Shown: positions 8,464 through 19,327, counted from the stretch's first letter. The stretch is 64,000 nucleotides of DNA from Desulfoferula sp040751985 (GCA_040751985.1 JBFMFU010000066.1:1-64000); one strand, 5' to 3'. Translations and numbers: made by a program. Notes: generated by a model not told the origin, from the letters alone.

Positions 8464-9104
8464 CCGTATTCCCCCACCAGGTCCACGAAGCGGCAGCCGC
8501 CCAGGTCCTCCTGGATCAGCTTTCCGTTGCGCCTGGTTATCCTGAGCAGGGTCTGCACGCCGCGGTCGCCCACCGGCACCACCAGCCGCCCGCCTTCGGC
8601 CAGCTGCTCCGCCAAGGGCTTGGGCACCGAGGGCGCCCCGGCGGTGACGATGATGGCCTCAAAGGGCGCCTGCTCGGGCCAGCCCTTGGAGCCGTCGCCC
8701 ACCTTCAGGTTGACGTTGAATATCTTGAGCTGCTCCAGCACCTTCTGGGCCCGGCGGGACAGGGCCATGATGACCTCGATGGAATAGACCCAGTCCGCCA
8801 GCCGGGCCAGGATGGCGGTCTGGTAGCCGCTGCCGGTGCCGATCTCCAGCACCCGCTCGCGGCCGGTCAGCCCCAGGGCGTCGGTCATGATGGCCACCAT
8901 GTAGGGCTGGCTGATGGTCTGGCCGTCGCCGATGGGCAGCGGGTGGTCCTCGTAGGCCCGCGGCCACAGGGCCTGGTCCATGAACAAATGGCGCGGGATG
9001 TCGGTCATGGCCGCCAGCAGGCGCTGGTCACGGATGCCGCGGGCAGCTATCTGGTGCTGCACCATCAGCCGCCGCCGCACTGCGTAGTCGTTGGTGCCGC
9101 TCAA
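8457..9104 (-). CDS. pcm: Protein-L-isoaspartate O-methyltransferase
   Basis: 215 residues. The AdoMet motif I VLEIGTGSGYQTAILA, the upstream DGQTISQPYMVAIMTDAL segment and GAPSVPKPLAEQLAEGGRLVVPVG are characteristic of Pcm, which methylates L-isoaspartyl residues in aged proteins and so starts their repair. Length is standard. GGAGG lies a few bases before the start. It heads a two-gene unit with the LOG-like gene. Confidence 0.9.
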   Translation of the reverse strand: MSGTNDYAVRRRLMVQHQIAARGIRDQRLLAAMTDIPRHLFMDQALWPRAYEDHPLPIGDGQTISQPYMVAIMTDALGLTGRERVLEIGTGSGYQTAILARLADWVYSIEVIMALSRRAQKVLEQLKIFNVNLKVGDGSKGWPEQAPFEAIIVTAGAPSVPKPLAEQLAEGGRLVVPVGDRGVQTLLRITRRNGKLIQEDLGGCRFVDLVGEYGW

Positions 9105-9152
9105 GGCTCCTCCTTTGGCGCACAGTCTAGCAAGATGGGGTGAGGGTCGGCC

Positions 9153-9165
9153 AGCCCGGATATTT
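9153..9165 (+). repeat. Solitary copy of the AGCCCGGATATTT end motif
   Basis: AGCCCGGATATTT between pcm and the metallophosphoesterase gene is identical to the outer part of the inverted repeats bounding the element at 12220-12576. Similarity stops after 13 bases. It may be the remnant end of a related element. Confidence 0.4.
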
Positions 9166-9214
9166 GCCGCGGCTCAAATAATGGGCGCCGTCCGGCCGGC
9201 GCGATGCGCCCGGC

Positions 9215-10453
9215 CTAGGGCTTGCCCGGCTGGGCGGCGGCCGGCCGGGCCCAGTCCCCGCGCACCAGTTGGGCGGCCAGGTGCCAGCCCTCCTGGTCCT
9301 GGCTGAGCCAGGCCTGCAGATAGCCGGGCGGGAAGCGCAGGGGGCCGTAGACCACCTCGCCCTGCCACCAGCGGCCGCAGAGGGCCGGCGCGCCCAGCAG
9401 GTGCACGGCCTGGGGCAGCGACTCCAGCCGGGCCTGGTACAGGGCGTGCTGGTGCCCGCTGATCAGCCCCACCAGGGGCCGGCCCGCCACCAGGCCCATG
9501 ATCTGCAGGGCGGACTGGTCCACGTCGCGCAGGGCCAGGCCGGCCGGCCCAGCCGCCTTGACCAGCGCCCCCCGGTACAGGGGGTTGATGCCGGCCAGGG
9601 GCGAGGCCAGGGGGTAGTGGCTGACCAGGATGAGCGGCGTGCGGGGCGGCAGCAAGGCCAGGGCCTCTTTAAGCCAGGCCAGGGCCTCGGCCGGGAGATG
9701 GCCGGTGGGCCGGGGCCGACCGTCGGGGCGCTGGCCCAGGCCGGGGTTGTCCAAGAGCACCACGGCCAAGGGCCCCAGCATGTACAGGTGCCGGGCCGGG
9801 CCCAGGTGCTGGCGCCACAGGGACAGGTCCACCCGGCCGCCTTCGTAGCGGGCGTCGTGGTTGCCGGGCAGGGCCCGCTTGGGCTCGGGCATCTGCTCCC
9901 AGGCCCGGGCCGCCACCATGAACTGGGCCTGGGCGTGGGCCAGGGAGCCCCGGTCGCCGTCCATGCACAGGTCCCCGGCCAGGAGGGTCAGGTGGGGCGC
10001 GAACTCCTTGACGCTGGCCGCGGCCGCCCCCCAGGCCCGCAGGGGCAGGCCGGGGTCCACCCGGCCGGCGTAGCGGCCCTGCTGCGGGCTGGAGGCGTCA
10101 AACAGGTGCGGGTCGGAGACGATGGCCAGGCGCAGGCGGCCCTCGGGCGGCCGGGCCAAGGCCAGGCGGAAGTCCTTCTGGGCGGCGGCAGTGGCGGCCG
10201 GCAGCCACCAGGGCCCGGTCACCCGCAGGCCGGCCGGCGCGGTGACGGCCACCACCCGGTCCGGGGCGCTCTGCAGGCTGTAGCGGCCCTCCTGGTCGCT
10301 GGCCACGATGCCCACGCCGTCGCTGATCAGCACCCCGGCCAGGGGGAGGCTGTCGGGCCCCAGCGTCCGGCCGGCCACGGTCAGGGCCGTGGCCGGGACA
10401 GCCAGCAGCAGACAGAGCAGCCAGGCCCAGAGCAGGCTCCGCAGCTTTTTCAC
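9215..10453 (-). CDS. Exported calcineurin-like metallophosphoesterase
   Basis: 412 residues from a GTG at 10453 that overlaps the upstream stop (GTGA) and follows GGAGGTG. A signal peptide (KKLRSLLWAWLLCLLLAVPATA) precedes a small N-terminal beta domain (VAGRTLGPDSLPLAGVLISDG, a carboxypeptidase-regulatory-like fold). The catalytic domain then shows the full metal-ligand series SDPHL, AGDL, GNHD, SHYP and GHQH. Such enzymes hydrolyse phosphomonoesters or diesters with two metals; the substrate is unknown. Location next to the adenine-deaminase-like gene could hint at periplasmic nucleotide salvage, but that is inference. Confidence 0.8.
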   Translation of the reverse strand: MKKLRSLLWAWLLCLLLAVPATALTVAGRTLGPDSLPLAGVLISDGVGIVASDQEGRYSLQSAPDRVVAVTAPAGLRVTGPWWLPAATAAAQKDFRLALARPPEGRLRLAIVSDPHLFDASSPQQGRYAGRVDPGLPLRAWGAAAASVKEFAPHLTLLAGDLCMDGDRGSLAHAQAQFMVAARAWEQMPEPKRALPGNHDARYEGGRVDLSLWRQHLGPARHLYMLGPLAVVLLDNPGLGQRPDGRPRPTGHLPAEALAWLKEALALLPPRTPLILVSHYPLASPLAGINPLYRGALVKAAGPAGLALRDVDQSALQIMGLVAGRPLVGLISGHQHALYQARLESLPQAVHLLGAPALCGRWWQGEVVYGPLRFPPGYLQAWLSQDQEGWHLAAQLVRGDWARPAAAQPGKP

Positions 10454-12216
10454 AGCAGCACCTCCACGAATTTGCGCGCCCGCACGTCCACCAGGCCCTT
10501 GTCGGTCAGGCGCAGGAAGGGCAGGCCGGTGAAGCAGAAGGTCTGAGCCATCAAAAAGGGCCGGGGCAGGGGGCAGCCCAGTTGGCCCAGGGCCCGGCGG
10601 CAGTCCTCGGCCAGGCGATGGGCCTCGGCCACGGGCCCTGGCGAGATGATGCCGGCGATGGGCAGGGGCAGGCGGGCCAGGACCCGCTGGCCGGCCACCA
10701 CGGCCAGGCCGCCGCCCATGGCCCGCACCGTCTCGGCGGCCAGGGACATCTCGGCCTCGCTGCAGCCGGCCACGAACAGGTTGGTGGTGTCCCAAATCAG
10801 GTTGGTGGCCAGGGCGCCCTGCCTGAGCCCCCAGCCCTTGGCAAAGCCCAGGGCCATCTTCCGCTCGGGGCTGTGGCGGTTCACGTGGGCCATCTTGACC
10901 ACGTCCTGGCTCGGGTCGGCCAGCACGTTGCCACGCTCTACGGGCAGCTCGGCCTGGGCCTGTTTGGTGATGGTGTCGCCGGCCGCCTCCACCACCCGCA
11001 CCTGGGCCCGCGGGCCGGGCGCGGCCAGATGGAAGGCCTCGGGCGGCAGGGCCGGGCAGACCGTGGTGGCCAGGGCCGCGGGCGGGTAGGCAAAGGGACG
11101 GGCCGGGGCCAGCAGCCGGCCCTCCTGGGCCACCAGGCGGCCCTCCAGCCAGACCCAGCGGGCGCGGAACTCCTGGAGGTCCTCCACCAGCACCAGATCG
11201 GCCACGTAGCCCGGAGCCACGGCCCCCAAATAGCGCAGGCCGTAGTAGCGGGCCGGGTTGAGGCTGCACCAGGCCACGGCCCGGGCCGGGGCCACCCCCA
11301 GGTCCACGGCCTTGGCCAAGAGCGGGTTCATGGCCCCGGCGGCGATGAGGTCGTCGAAGTCGGCCAGGTCCGTGACCAGCATGGCCAGGCCGGCCTCGGG
11401 CAAGTCCCTCAGGGCCGGCACCACCGCGGCCATCTCCCGGCGCACGAAGCCCTCGCGCACCATGACCGCCAGGCCCAGGGCCAGGCGTTCGGCGGCGTCG
11501 GCGGCGCTGACCGACTCGTGGCAGGAGGTGGTGCCGGCGGCGGCGTAGGCGGTCAGGCGCGGGCCCCGGGCGCCGGCGCCGTGGCCCTCCAGGGTCTTGC
11601 CCAGGGCCTGGGCCGCGGCGTAGTTGGCCGTGGCCCGCTCCTCGCCGTCGATGATGGCCAGCCAGTAGGTCTCGCCCACGCCCAGGCAGTCGGGGTGGGC
11701 CAGCACTTCCTGAAAGTGCGCAAAGCTCAGGCCGGCGCTGGTCTCCCACTCCGGGAAGGGCGGCACCAGGGGCGGGGCCAGGCTGAAGATGCGCATGGGC
11801 GCGGCGGCGGCCTCGGCCAGCATCAGGCGCAGGCCCTCTATGCCCCAGGCCCCGGCCATCATGGCCAGTTCGGTCATGGCGCTGGTGTTGCCCCGGGCCA
11901 TGGCCAGCTCGCTGTAGGGGCCCAGTTGGAACAGGGAGTCCAGATGGGTGTGGGCGTCTATGAGTCCGGGCAGCAGATAGGCGCCACCGGCCGGCCAGAC
12001 CTGGGTTTGGGGCCCGCGCCAGGCCGGGGCCTCGGGGCCGATGGCCGCCACCCGGCCCTGGGCCAGGGCCACGGTGGTGGGTTCGCTTATCTGCTGATTG
12101 AAGACGTTGACCACCCGGGCGTCGGTGATCAGGGCCTCGGCCGGGGCCTGGCCCAGGGCCACGCGCACCAGGGCCCGCAGGCCGGAGGCCGGCAGGGGTC
12201 GCGGCCGGCCGGCCAA
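10450..12216 (-). CDS. Adenine deaminase family amidohydrolase (divergent)
   Basis: 588 residues counted from a TTG at 12216, the only early start in frame; it lies only 4 bases from the inverted-repeat element and no ribosome-binding site is visible, so the true start may be lost or further in. The enzyme aligns end to end with Ade: ALITDARVVNVFN, GLIDAHTHLDS (metal His-x-His), GETYWL, LTAYAAAGTTSCHESVSAADA, VTDLADFDDL, VNRHSPERKMALGFAKGWGL and a final ITDKGLVDV-like block. The canonical AHDSHNI segment is here IWDTTNLFVAG, and HIESS is HTHLDS. Metal ligands look kept, so it is probably an active deaminase or amidohydrolase, perhaps with another substrate than adenine. Confidence 0.75.
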   Translation of the reverse strand: MAGRPRPLPASGLRALVRVALGQAPAEALITDARVVNVFNQQISEPTTVALAQGRVAAIGPEAPAWRGPQTQVWPAGGAYLLPGLIDAHTHLDSLFQLGPYSELAMARGNTSAMTELAMMAGAWGIEGLRLMLAEAAAAPMRIFSLAPPLVPPFPEWETSAGLSFAHFQEVLAHPDCLGVGETYWLAIIDGEERATANYAAAQALGKTLEGHGAGARGPRLTAYAAAGTTSCHESVSAADAAERLALGLAVMVREGFVRREMAAVVPALRDLPEAGLAMLVTDLADFDDLIAAGAMNPLLAKAVDLGVAPARAVAWCSLNPARYYGLRYLGAVAPGYVADLVLVEDLQEFRARWVWLEGRLVAQEGRLLAPARPFAYPPAALATTVCPALPPEAFHLAAPGPRAQVRVVEAAGDTITKQAQAELPVERGNVLADPSQDVVKMAHVNRHSPERKMALGFAKGWGLRQGALATNLIWDTTNLFVAGCSEAEMSLAAETVRAMGGGLAVVAGQRVLARLPLPIAGIISPGPVAEAHRLAEDCRRALGQLGCPLPRPFLMAQTFCFTGLPFLRLTDKGLVDVRARKFVEVLL

Positions 12217-12219
12217 GGC

Positions 12220-12576
12220 TAGCCCGGATATTTCATGAGGGCCGGGCGTCCGGCTGTGCCAGCCCCCGCCAGACGGCGTTGCCGGCTGCGCTCAGGCCTC
12301 GACGTAGCTTTGGCTACGCCTGCGGCCCTTGCTTGCCGCCGGCGGGCCGCCGGTGGCAAAGCGGGTCGAGAGGCCGCCTGCCTTCGCTGGCCATCAAGGC
12401 TCCCGCCGAAGGACCTTGGCAGCCCAAGCCTTGGGCCGCCTTGTCTGCCGGCGGCTGGCTGTGCCGGAAGCAGGTACATACCGTACCCTGGCGATGTCGA
12501 CGCCTTATTCATAACGGCCCCATGAACACGAGTTCGTTGTCTAAGGCCACCCAGCCCTCATGAAATATCCGGGCTA
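12220..12576. mobile_element. 357-bp non-coding element with perfect 23-bp terminal inverted repeats (MITE-like)
   Basis: Bases 12220-12242 and 12554-12576 are perfect inverted copies (outer sequence TAGCCCGGATATTTCATGAG). Both outer ends are TA, as expected for a Tc1/IS630-type insertion that duplicates TA, although the TA may belong to the repeat. The 311-bp interior has no convincing protein: the short frames are rich in Pro, Arg and Cys and have no family signal. It holds a small hairpin (CGTAGC-TTTG-GCTACG, 12303-12318). One end supplies the stop codon of the DsbD-like gene (TAG, 12576-12574 on the minus strand) and the other abuts the deaminase start. It could also be a structured RNA or REP-type repeat. 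Confidence 0.6.
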
Positions 12577-13890
12577 ACTCCCGGACTTGCTGCGGGCCAG
12601 GGCCATCTTCAGGCGGGGCACCAGGCGCTCGGGGGGCAGGAAGCCCACCGCCCGGCTCTCCTTGATCTCCGCGCCCTTGGGGTCCAGGAAGATCATGGTG
12701 GGCACACCCTGCACCCCGTAAAGGCGCATCAGGCGCTGTTCGGCCGGGCCAGCGCCCTTGCTCAGATCCACCGTCAGGGGCGCGAAGCCCTTGAACAGCC
12801 CCTGCACCGTGGAATCAGGGAAGGTCTCGGCCTTGAGCTGCTTGCAGGGCGGGCACCAGTCGGCGGTGAAGTAGATAACCGCGGGCCTGCCCTCCTGCTG
12901 GGACTGGGCCAAGGTCTGGGGGGAGTAGGGCAGCCAGGGAATCTTGTCCGCGCCCAGGGGGTGGCTGTAGAACCACCAAAAGGCCACCGCAGCTGCCACC
13001 AGCACCAGCCCCGCCACGCGTTTGAACCTCACAAAACGATCCTTTCCGCTCTTTTCCAGGAAGCCCAGGTACAGGCCGCCGGCCGCCGCGGTCAGGGCCA
13101 TGAGCCAGTAGGAGGCCTTGGTTCCGATGAGCGGCGCGGCCAGGTTGGCGGCCATGATCACCAGGACCAGCCCGAAGAACTTGCGCACCCAAAGCATCCA
13201 CTCGCCCGAGCCGGGCAGGCGGGTGATGGAGCCGGAGAACAGGGCCAGCACCGCCAGGGGCAGGCCCAGGCCGGCGGCCAGGAGGAAGAAGACCAAGAGA
13301 CCGTAGCCCAGGTTGCCCACCCGGGCTACATGGGTCATCAGGCCCACCACAAAGGGCCCCACGCAGGGCGCGGCCAAGAGGCCCACGGTCAGGCCCATGA
13401 GGAAGGCGCCCAGGGCACCGCTGCGGTTCACTGCCGCCGCCCGGTTCAGGGCCGCCGGCAGGCGCAGCTCCCACAGCCCGAACATGCTGGCGGCCAGGGC
13501 CAGCATCACCGCCACCAGGAACAGCAGCACCGCCGGGTGGGCCAGGAACTCGCCCAAAAAGCCGCCGCTGACCGAGACGAAGCCGCCCAGGGCCGAGTAC
13601 ATGATGGCCATGCCGGTCCAGTAGGAGGCGGCCGACAGCACCAGGCTGCGCCGCCGCTCGGCCCGGCCCCCGAAGTAGCCCACGGTGATGGGGATGAGGG
13701 GATAGACGCAGGGGGTCAGGTTCAGGCCCAGCCCGCCGGCGAAGACCAGCATCAGCACCCACCACACCGACTGATCGCCGAAGGGGTCGGCCCCGGCGGC
13801 CCAGGCAGGGGTGGGCCCGGCCCAAAGCAGGCCCAACGCCGCTGCGGGCAGCACGCCGAAGACCAGACGGATTGGATGCAAGGACCTCAT
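12574..13890 (-). CDS. DsbD/ScsB-like thiol:disulfide interchange protein with C-terminal thioredoxin domain
   Basis: 438 residues from the ATG at 13890 (signal-like RSLHPIRLVFGVLPAAALGLLWAG); the open frame reaches a TTG 12 codons earlier. The membrane part has about eight segments with LNLTPCVYPLIPITVGYF and LLAAPCVGPFVVGL, the two Cys that relay electrons across the membrane. The thioredoxin domain has ADWCPPCKQLKAETF (Cys346/Cys349) and GVPTMIFLD. The N-terminal alpha domain of classical DsbD is missing, so it resembles the shorter type that feeds periplasmic thioredoxins or cytochrome c maturation. The leader is unusually A+T-rich and lacks an obvious Shine-Dalgarno. The stop lies inside the repeat element. 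Confidence 0.85.
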   Translation of the reverse strand: MRSLHPIRLVFGVLPAAALGLLWAGPTPAWAAGADPFGDQSVWWVLMLVFAGGLGLNLTPCVYPLIPITVGYFGGRAERRRSLVLSAASYWTGMAIMYSALGGFVSVSGGFLGEFLAHPAVLLFLVAVMLALAASMFGLWELRLPAALNRAAAVNRSGALGAFLMGLTVGLLAAPCVGPFVVGLMTHVARVGNLGYGLLVFFLLAAGLGLPLAVLALFSGSITRLPGSGEWMLWVRKFFGLVLVIMAANLAAPLIGTKASYWLMALTAAAGGLYLGFLEKSGKDRFVRFKRVAGLVLVAAAVAFWWFYSHPLGADKIPWLPYSPQTLAQSQQEGRPAVIYFTADWCPPCKQLKAETFPDSTVQGLFKGFAPLTVDLSKGAGPAEQRLMRLYGVQGVPTMIFLDPKGAEIKESRAVGFLPPERLVPRLKMALARSKSGS

Positions 13891-14048
13891 ATAATAAAAA
13901 TTAAGATTCCGTTTGCAGCGAGTCAAATAAAACAGTGGCTTAGAATCTACCGCAGGCCCTGGGGCCGGTCAAATGAAAACCCGAATGCGACCCCCAGACC
14001 TCGGCAAAACCACCATACAAACGTCTACATTAAATGGGCCGGTTGTCC

Positions 14049-14076
14049 TTTACATGCCTGTTGGCTTCTGTTATTT
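14049..14076 (+). promoter_or_regulatory. Possible sigma-70-type promoter for the mltD-like gene
   Basis: TTTACA (14049-14054) and TTATTT (14071-14076) are 16 bases apart, about 50 bases before the predicted start, in an A+T-rich stretch unusual for this window. The -10 match is modest. Confidence 0.3.
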
Positions 14077-14125
14077 TGATCTAAATGCGTTCAGTGGGCA
14101 AGTTGGGTTGGTTATGGAAGGAAAT

Positions 14126-15775
14126 ATGAAGCACCGCCTCCTGCTCCCTTTGGTTATGTGCGCCTTGCTGGCCGCGGGCTGCTCCACCTTCTCTTCTTCG
14201 CAAAAGGTTGAGGCTCCGGAGCGGCCCCTGCTTTCGGCCAAGCTGCCCAAGCCGACCCAGGAGGAGCTTTCGGCGCGCGTGGCTCAGGAGCTCAAGTCCC
14301 TGGGCGAAAAGGAGGTGGTGACCGAGAAGACCGAACCGGGGGCGGCCGACCGGCCCTCCAAGGTCACCTACGACATCCCCATCGTGATCAACAAAGAGGT
14401 GCAGGAGTCCATCGACTACTTCCAGACCCAGGTACCCAAGCGCTTCGCCATCTGGCTGGCGCGCTCGGGGCGCTATTTGCCCATGATGCGCGGCATCCTC
14501 AAGCAGTACGGCCTGCCCGAGGACCTGGTGTACCTGGCCCTGATCGAGAGCGGCTTCTCCTGCCAGGCCTACTCCCGCGCCCACGCGGTGGGGCCCTGGC
14601 AGTTCATCCAGGGCACCGGCCGCCGCTACAAACTAAAGATCAATTACTGGGTGGATGAGCGCCGCGACCCGGTGAAATCCACCCACGCCGCTGCGCGCTA
14701 CCTGAAGGACCTGCACGACGAGTTCGGCTCCTGGTATCTGGCCGCCGCGGCCTACAACGCCGGCGAGGCCAAGATCCGCAAGGCCCTCAAGCGCTACAAC
14801 GCCGATGACTTCTGGTCCATCAGCAAGGCGCGGGGCAACTACATCAAGCGCGAGACCAAGCAGTACGTGCCCAAGATGATCGCCGCGGCTCTGATCGCCA
14901 AGGAGCCGGAAAAATACGGCTTCACGGGCATCGTCTATCAGCCGCCCATGACCTTTGACACCGTGCAGGTGCATCCCGGCACCTCCCTGGGCGTGGCCGC
15001 CAAGCTGGCGGGCATCAACACCAGCCAACTGAGCGAGCTCAACCCCGAGCTGCGCCGCTGGGCCGCCCCGCCCACGGACGGCAAGTACGCCCTGCGCATC
15101 CCCCAGGGCCGCAAGGCCGCCTTCGAGACCGCCTACGCCCAGCTGCCGGTGCCTCAGCGCGCGGCGCGCATCGGCGTGGTGACGGTGCGGGTGAACAAGG
15201 GCGACACCCTGAGCCGCCTGGCCCGGGCCCACGGCGTGCAGCTGCACGACCTGCTAGCCGCCAACCAGGGCCTGGACCCGCGGCGCCTGCGGCCGGGCCA
15301 GAAGGTGATGATCCCGCCCAGCGGGAAGAGCAGGGCCTACGCCCAGGCCCAGCCCACCTACAACCAGCCCCGGCGCGTCCAGGCCCAGATCCAGACCCGC
15401 CTGGCCGGCAAGCCCCGCGGGGTGCAGAAGATCACGCACACGGTGCGGCCGGGCGACACCTTGTGGCACATCGCCCGCACCTACAACATCGACTGGCGGC
15501 AGATCGTGCGCTGGAACGACCAGCGCAGCGGCAAGATAAAGGCCGGCCAGAAGCTGGTGCTCTACGTGCCCAGCGCCAAGGCCGAGGGCCGGGTGACGGC
15601 CGGACCCGCCACCAAGAGCGGCCAAGTGGTGTACGTGGTCAAGCGGGGCGACAACCTGTGGAACATCGGCCGACGCTTCAACGTGACCCCGGCCCAGCTC
15701 AAGCGCTGGAACAACCTGTCCTCCAACGACATCACCCCCGGCGACCGCCTGATGGTCAAGCGGGACGACTCCTAG
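14126..15775 (+). CDS. Lipoprotein lytic transglycosylase with three LysM domains (MltD-like)
   Basis: 549 residues from the ATG at 14126 (GGAAGG upstream). The signal peptide ends in the lipobox LLAAGC. The SLT domain (about 105-225) carries LIESGFS with the catalytic Glu141, AVGPWQFIQGTGRRY and AAYNAGE. LysM modules follow at about 352-398, 436-481 and 501-549 (for example VRPGDTLWHIARTYNIDW and VKRGDNLWNIGRRFNV). MltD enzymes cleave peptidoglycan strands to 1,6-anhydroMurNAc ends at the outer-membrane side of the periplasm. The linker between LysM1 and LysM2 is Gln- and Arg-rich. It is a single gene with its own terminator. Confidence 0.9.
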   Translation: MKHRLLLPLVMCALLAAGCSTFSSSQKVEAPERPLLSAKLPKPTQEELSARVAQELKSLGEKEVVTEKTEPGAADRPSKVTYDIPIVINKEVQESIDYFQTQVPKRFAIWLARSGRYLPMMRGILKQYGLPEDLVYLALIESGFSCQAYSRAHAVGPWQFIQGTGRRYKLKINYWVDERRDPVKSTHAAARYLKDLHDEFGSWYLAAAAYNAGEAKIRKALKRYNADDFWSISKARGNYIKRETKQYVPKMIAAALIAKEPEKYGFTGIVYQPPMTFDTVQVHPGTSLGVAAKLAGINTSQLSELNPELRRWAAPPTDGKYALRIPQGRKAAFETAYAQLPVPQRAARIGVVTVRVNKGDTLSRLARAHGVQLHDLLAANQGLDPRRLRPGQKVMIPPSGKSRAYAQAQPTYNQPRRVQAQIQTRLAGKPRGVQKITHTVRPGDTLWHIARTYNIDWRQIVRWNDQRSGKIKAGQKLVLYVPSAKAEGRVTAGPATKSGQVVYVVKRGDNLWNIGRRFNVTPAQLKRWNNLSSNDITPGDRLMVKRDDS

Positions 15776-15795
15776 ACCTCAGCTTCGGCAAATCC

Positions 15796-15826
15796 ACCGC
15801 CGCCCGTTGGGCGGCGGTTTTTATTT
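15796..15826 (+). terminator. Intrinsic terminator of the mltD-like gene
   Basis: A perfect 10-bp GC stem (15796-15805 with 15809-15818, GTT loop) is followed by TTTTATTT, 20 bases after the stop codon. The rest of the gene-free stretch up to 16047 shows no frame, repeat or RNA that I can support. Confidence 0.9.
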
Positions 15827-16047
15827 GGGGAGGGATGAGGATGGGTGAGGCAGAAAATTGGCAGGCAGGGAGGAAGAAATTGGGGTGGCCAGGGCCGGCG
15901 TGCGAGTCTCGGCGATCAGGGCCGGGCAGGACCCTTTGTGTCCGCAGCGCCGGTAAAACGGCCGACGGTTGGATAGGTCAGCCAAGGCCGGTTTTGCCTG
16001 GCCAGGGTCGGCGCGGCAAGGGACCTGGCCAACAGTCCACCCGCCCT

Positions 16048-16079
16048 AAAAAAGCGCCCCGCCTCTCAGCGGAGCGCCT
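16048..16079 (-). terminator. Intrinsic terminator of hsp20-lon
   Basis: Read on the minus strand, a 9-bp stem (16077-16069 with 16062-16054, one G-U pair) with a 6-base loop runs into TTTTTT (16053-16048). It lies about 60 bases beyond the lon stop. Confidence 0.85.
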
Positions 16080-16135
16080 TTACTCTTCATTGTATGCGGG
16101 ACAGCCTTCCTTACTTTAGCTCCCCTGTCATTTTC

Positions 16136-18685
<2,550 letters not shown>

Positions 18686-18705
18686 GATATTCTTTCCATC
18701 CGCCT

Positions 18706-19131
18706 TCAGACGGCCTCAACGTCTATCTTGCGTCGGGCGGCCGCGCGCTTGGGCAGCGTGATCTTGAGTAGGCCCATGGAGGTGGTGGCCTCCACCTTGG
18801 CCTGGTCAAAGGGCACCCCGATGCGGAAGGAGCGGATGAAGTCGCCGGACTCGATCTCCAGGCGGTGGTAGCGGGCGCCGGGCTGGTGCAGGCTGGGCTC
18901 GCGGCGGCCGTAGATGCGCACCACGTCGCCGTCCACCAGCACCTTGATGTCCTCGCGCCGCACCCCGGCCAGCTCAGCCACGATCACCACCGCTTGGGGC
19001 GTCTCCACTATATCCACCGCCGGCGACCAGGCCCCGGCTTCTTCCGAGGGCTCCGGCCGCTGCAGGCTGTCCAACATCTGGCGCATGCGGGCCCCCAGCA
19101 GGCCGCCACCCAGGGGAAAATTCCGGTCCAT
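18706..19131 (-). CDS. Small heat-shock protein, Hsp20 (alpha-crystallin) family
   Basis: 141 residues. The alpha-crystallin domain spans about 35-130: WSPAVDIVETPQAVVIVAELAGVRREDIKV, RLEIESGDFIRSFRIGVPF, and GLLKITLPKR ending in the usual basic strand. The short N-terminal arm (RNFPLGGGLLGARMRQMLDSL) is the oligomerisation segment. The product holds unfolding proteins for DnaK refolding or Lon degradation, both of which are encoded here: lon follows 20 bases downstream and dnaK is divergent. Confidence 0.9.
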   Translation of the reverse strand: MDRNFPLGGGLLGARMRQMLDSLQRPEPSEEAGAWSPAVDIVETPQAVVIVAELAGVRREDIKVLVDGDVVRIYGRREPSLHQPGARYHRLEIESGDFIRSFRIGVPFDQAKVEATTSMGLLKITLPKRAAARRKIDVEAV

Positions 19132-19201
19132 GACTGCTAAGCTCCTAGATTAACTCACTACTGCGGGGCTGGGGACCTCGGGCCCGCCGCCCCGTGCTAT
19201 T

Positions 19202-19313
19202 TAAGTTAAGTCTCTTTTCAATATACGCAAAGGCCGCCGCGGGTGTAACCCATAAAAAAGCATGCAGACAGTGCACTTGGCCGCTTGACATGGCCGGGCG
19301 AGGACTTAACTTA
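19202..19313. promoter_or_regulatory. Shared motif GACTTAACTTA in the divergent hsp20-lon / dnaK control region
   Basis: GACTTAACTTA occurs at 19303-19313 on the plus strand, reading toward dnaK, and again at 19212-19202 on the minus strand, reading toward hsp20 (an 11-bp perfect inverted repeat). A TTGACA box lies at 19285-19290 on the plus side and TTGAAA just before the minus copy. The copies sit about 110 bases before dnaK and 70 before hsp20, as expected for promoter or activator sites of a common heat-shock response. No consensus -10 fits well, so the sigma factor is not identified. Confidence 0.45.
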
Positions 19314-19327
19314 GGTATGAAGCTGAG

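Noticed and set aside
9215..11749. An apparent 844-residue fusion protein on the minus strand
   Set aside because: Its N-terminal half is a shadow of the adenine-deaminase frame (Gly/Arg/Pro-rich); the real start of the phosphoesterase is the GTG at 10453.
10582..12222. 546-residue plus-strand frame opposite the deaminase gene
   Set aside because: Gly/Gln/His-rich antisense shadow with no recognisable domain.
12235..12525. Small frames on both strands inside the inverted-repeat element
   Set aside because: No ribosome-binding sites, no family signal, and composition typical of translated GC-rich repeats.
15827..16047. Possible small RNA between the mltD-like gene and the lon terminator
   Set aside because: No promoter, no stable conserved structure and no terminator in its own orientation could be supported.
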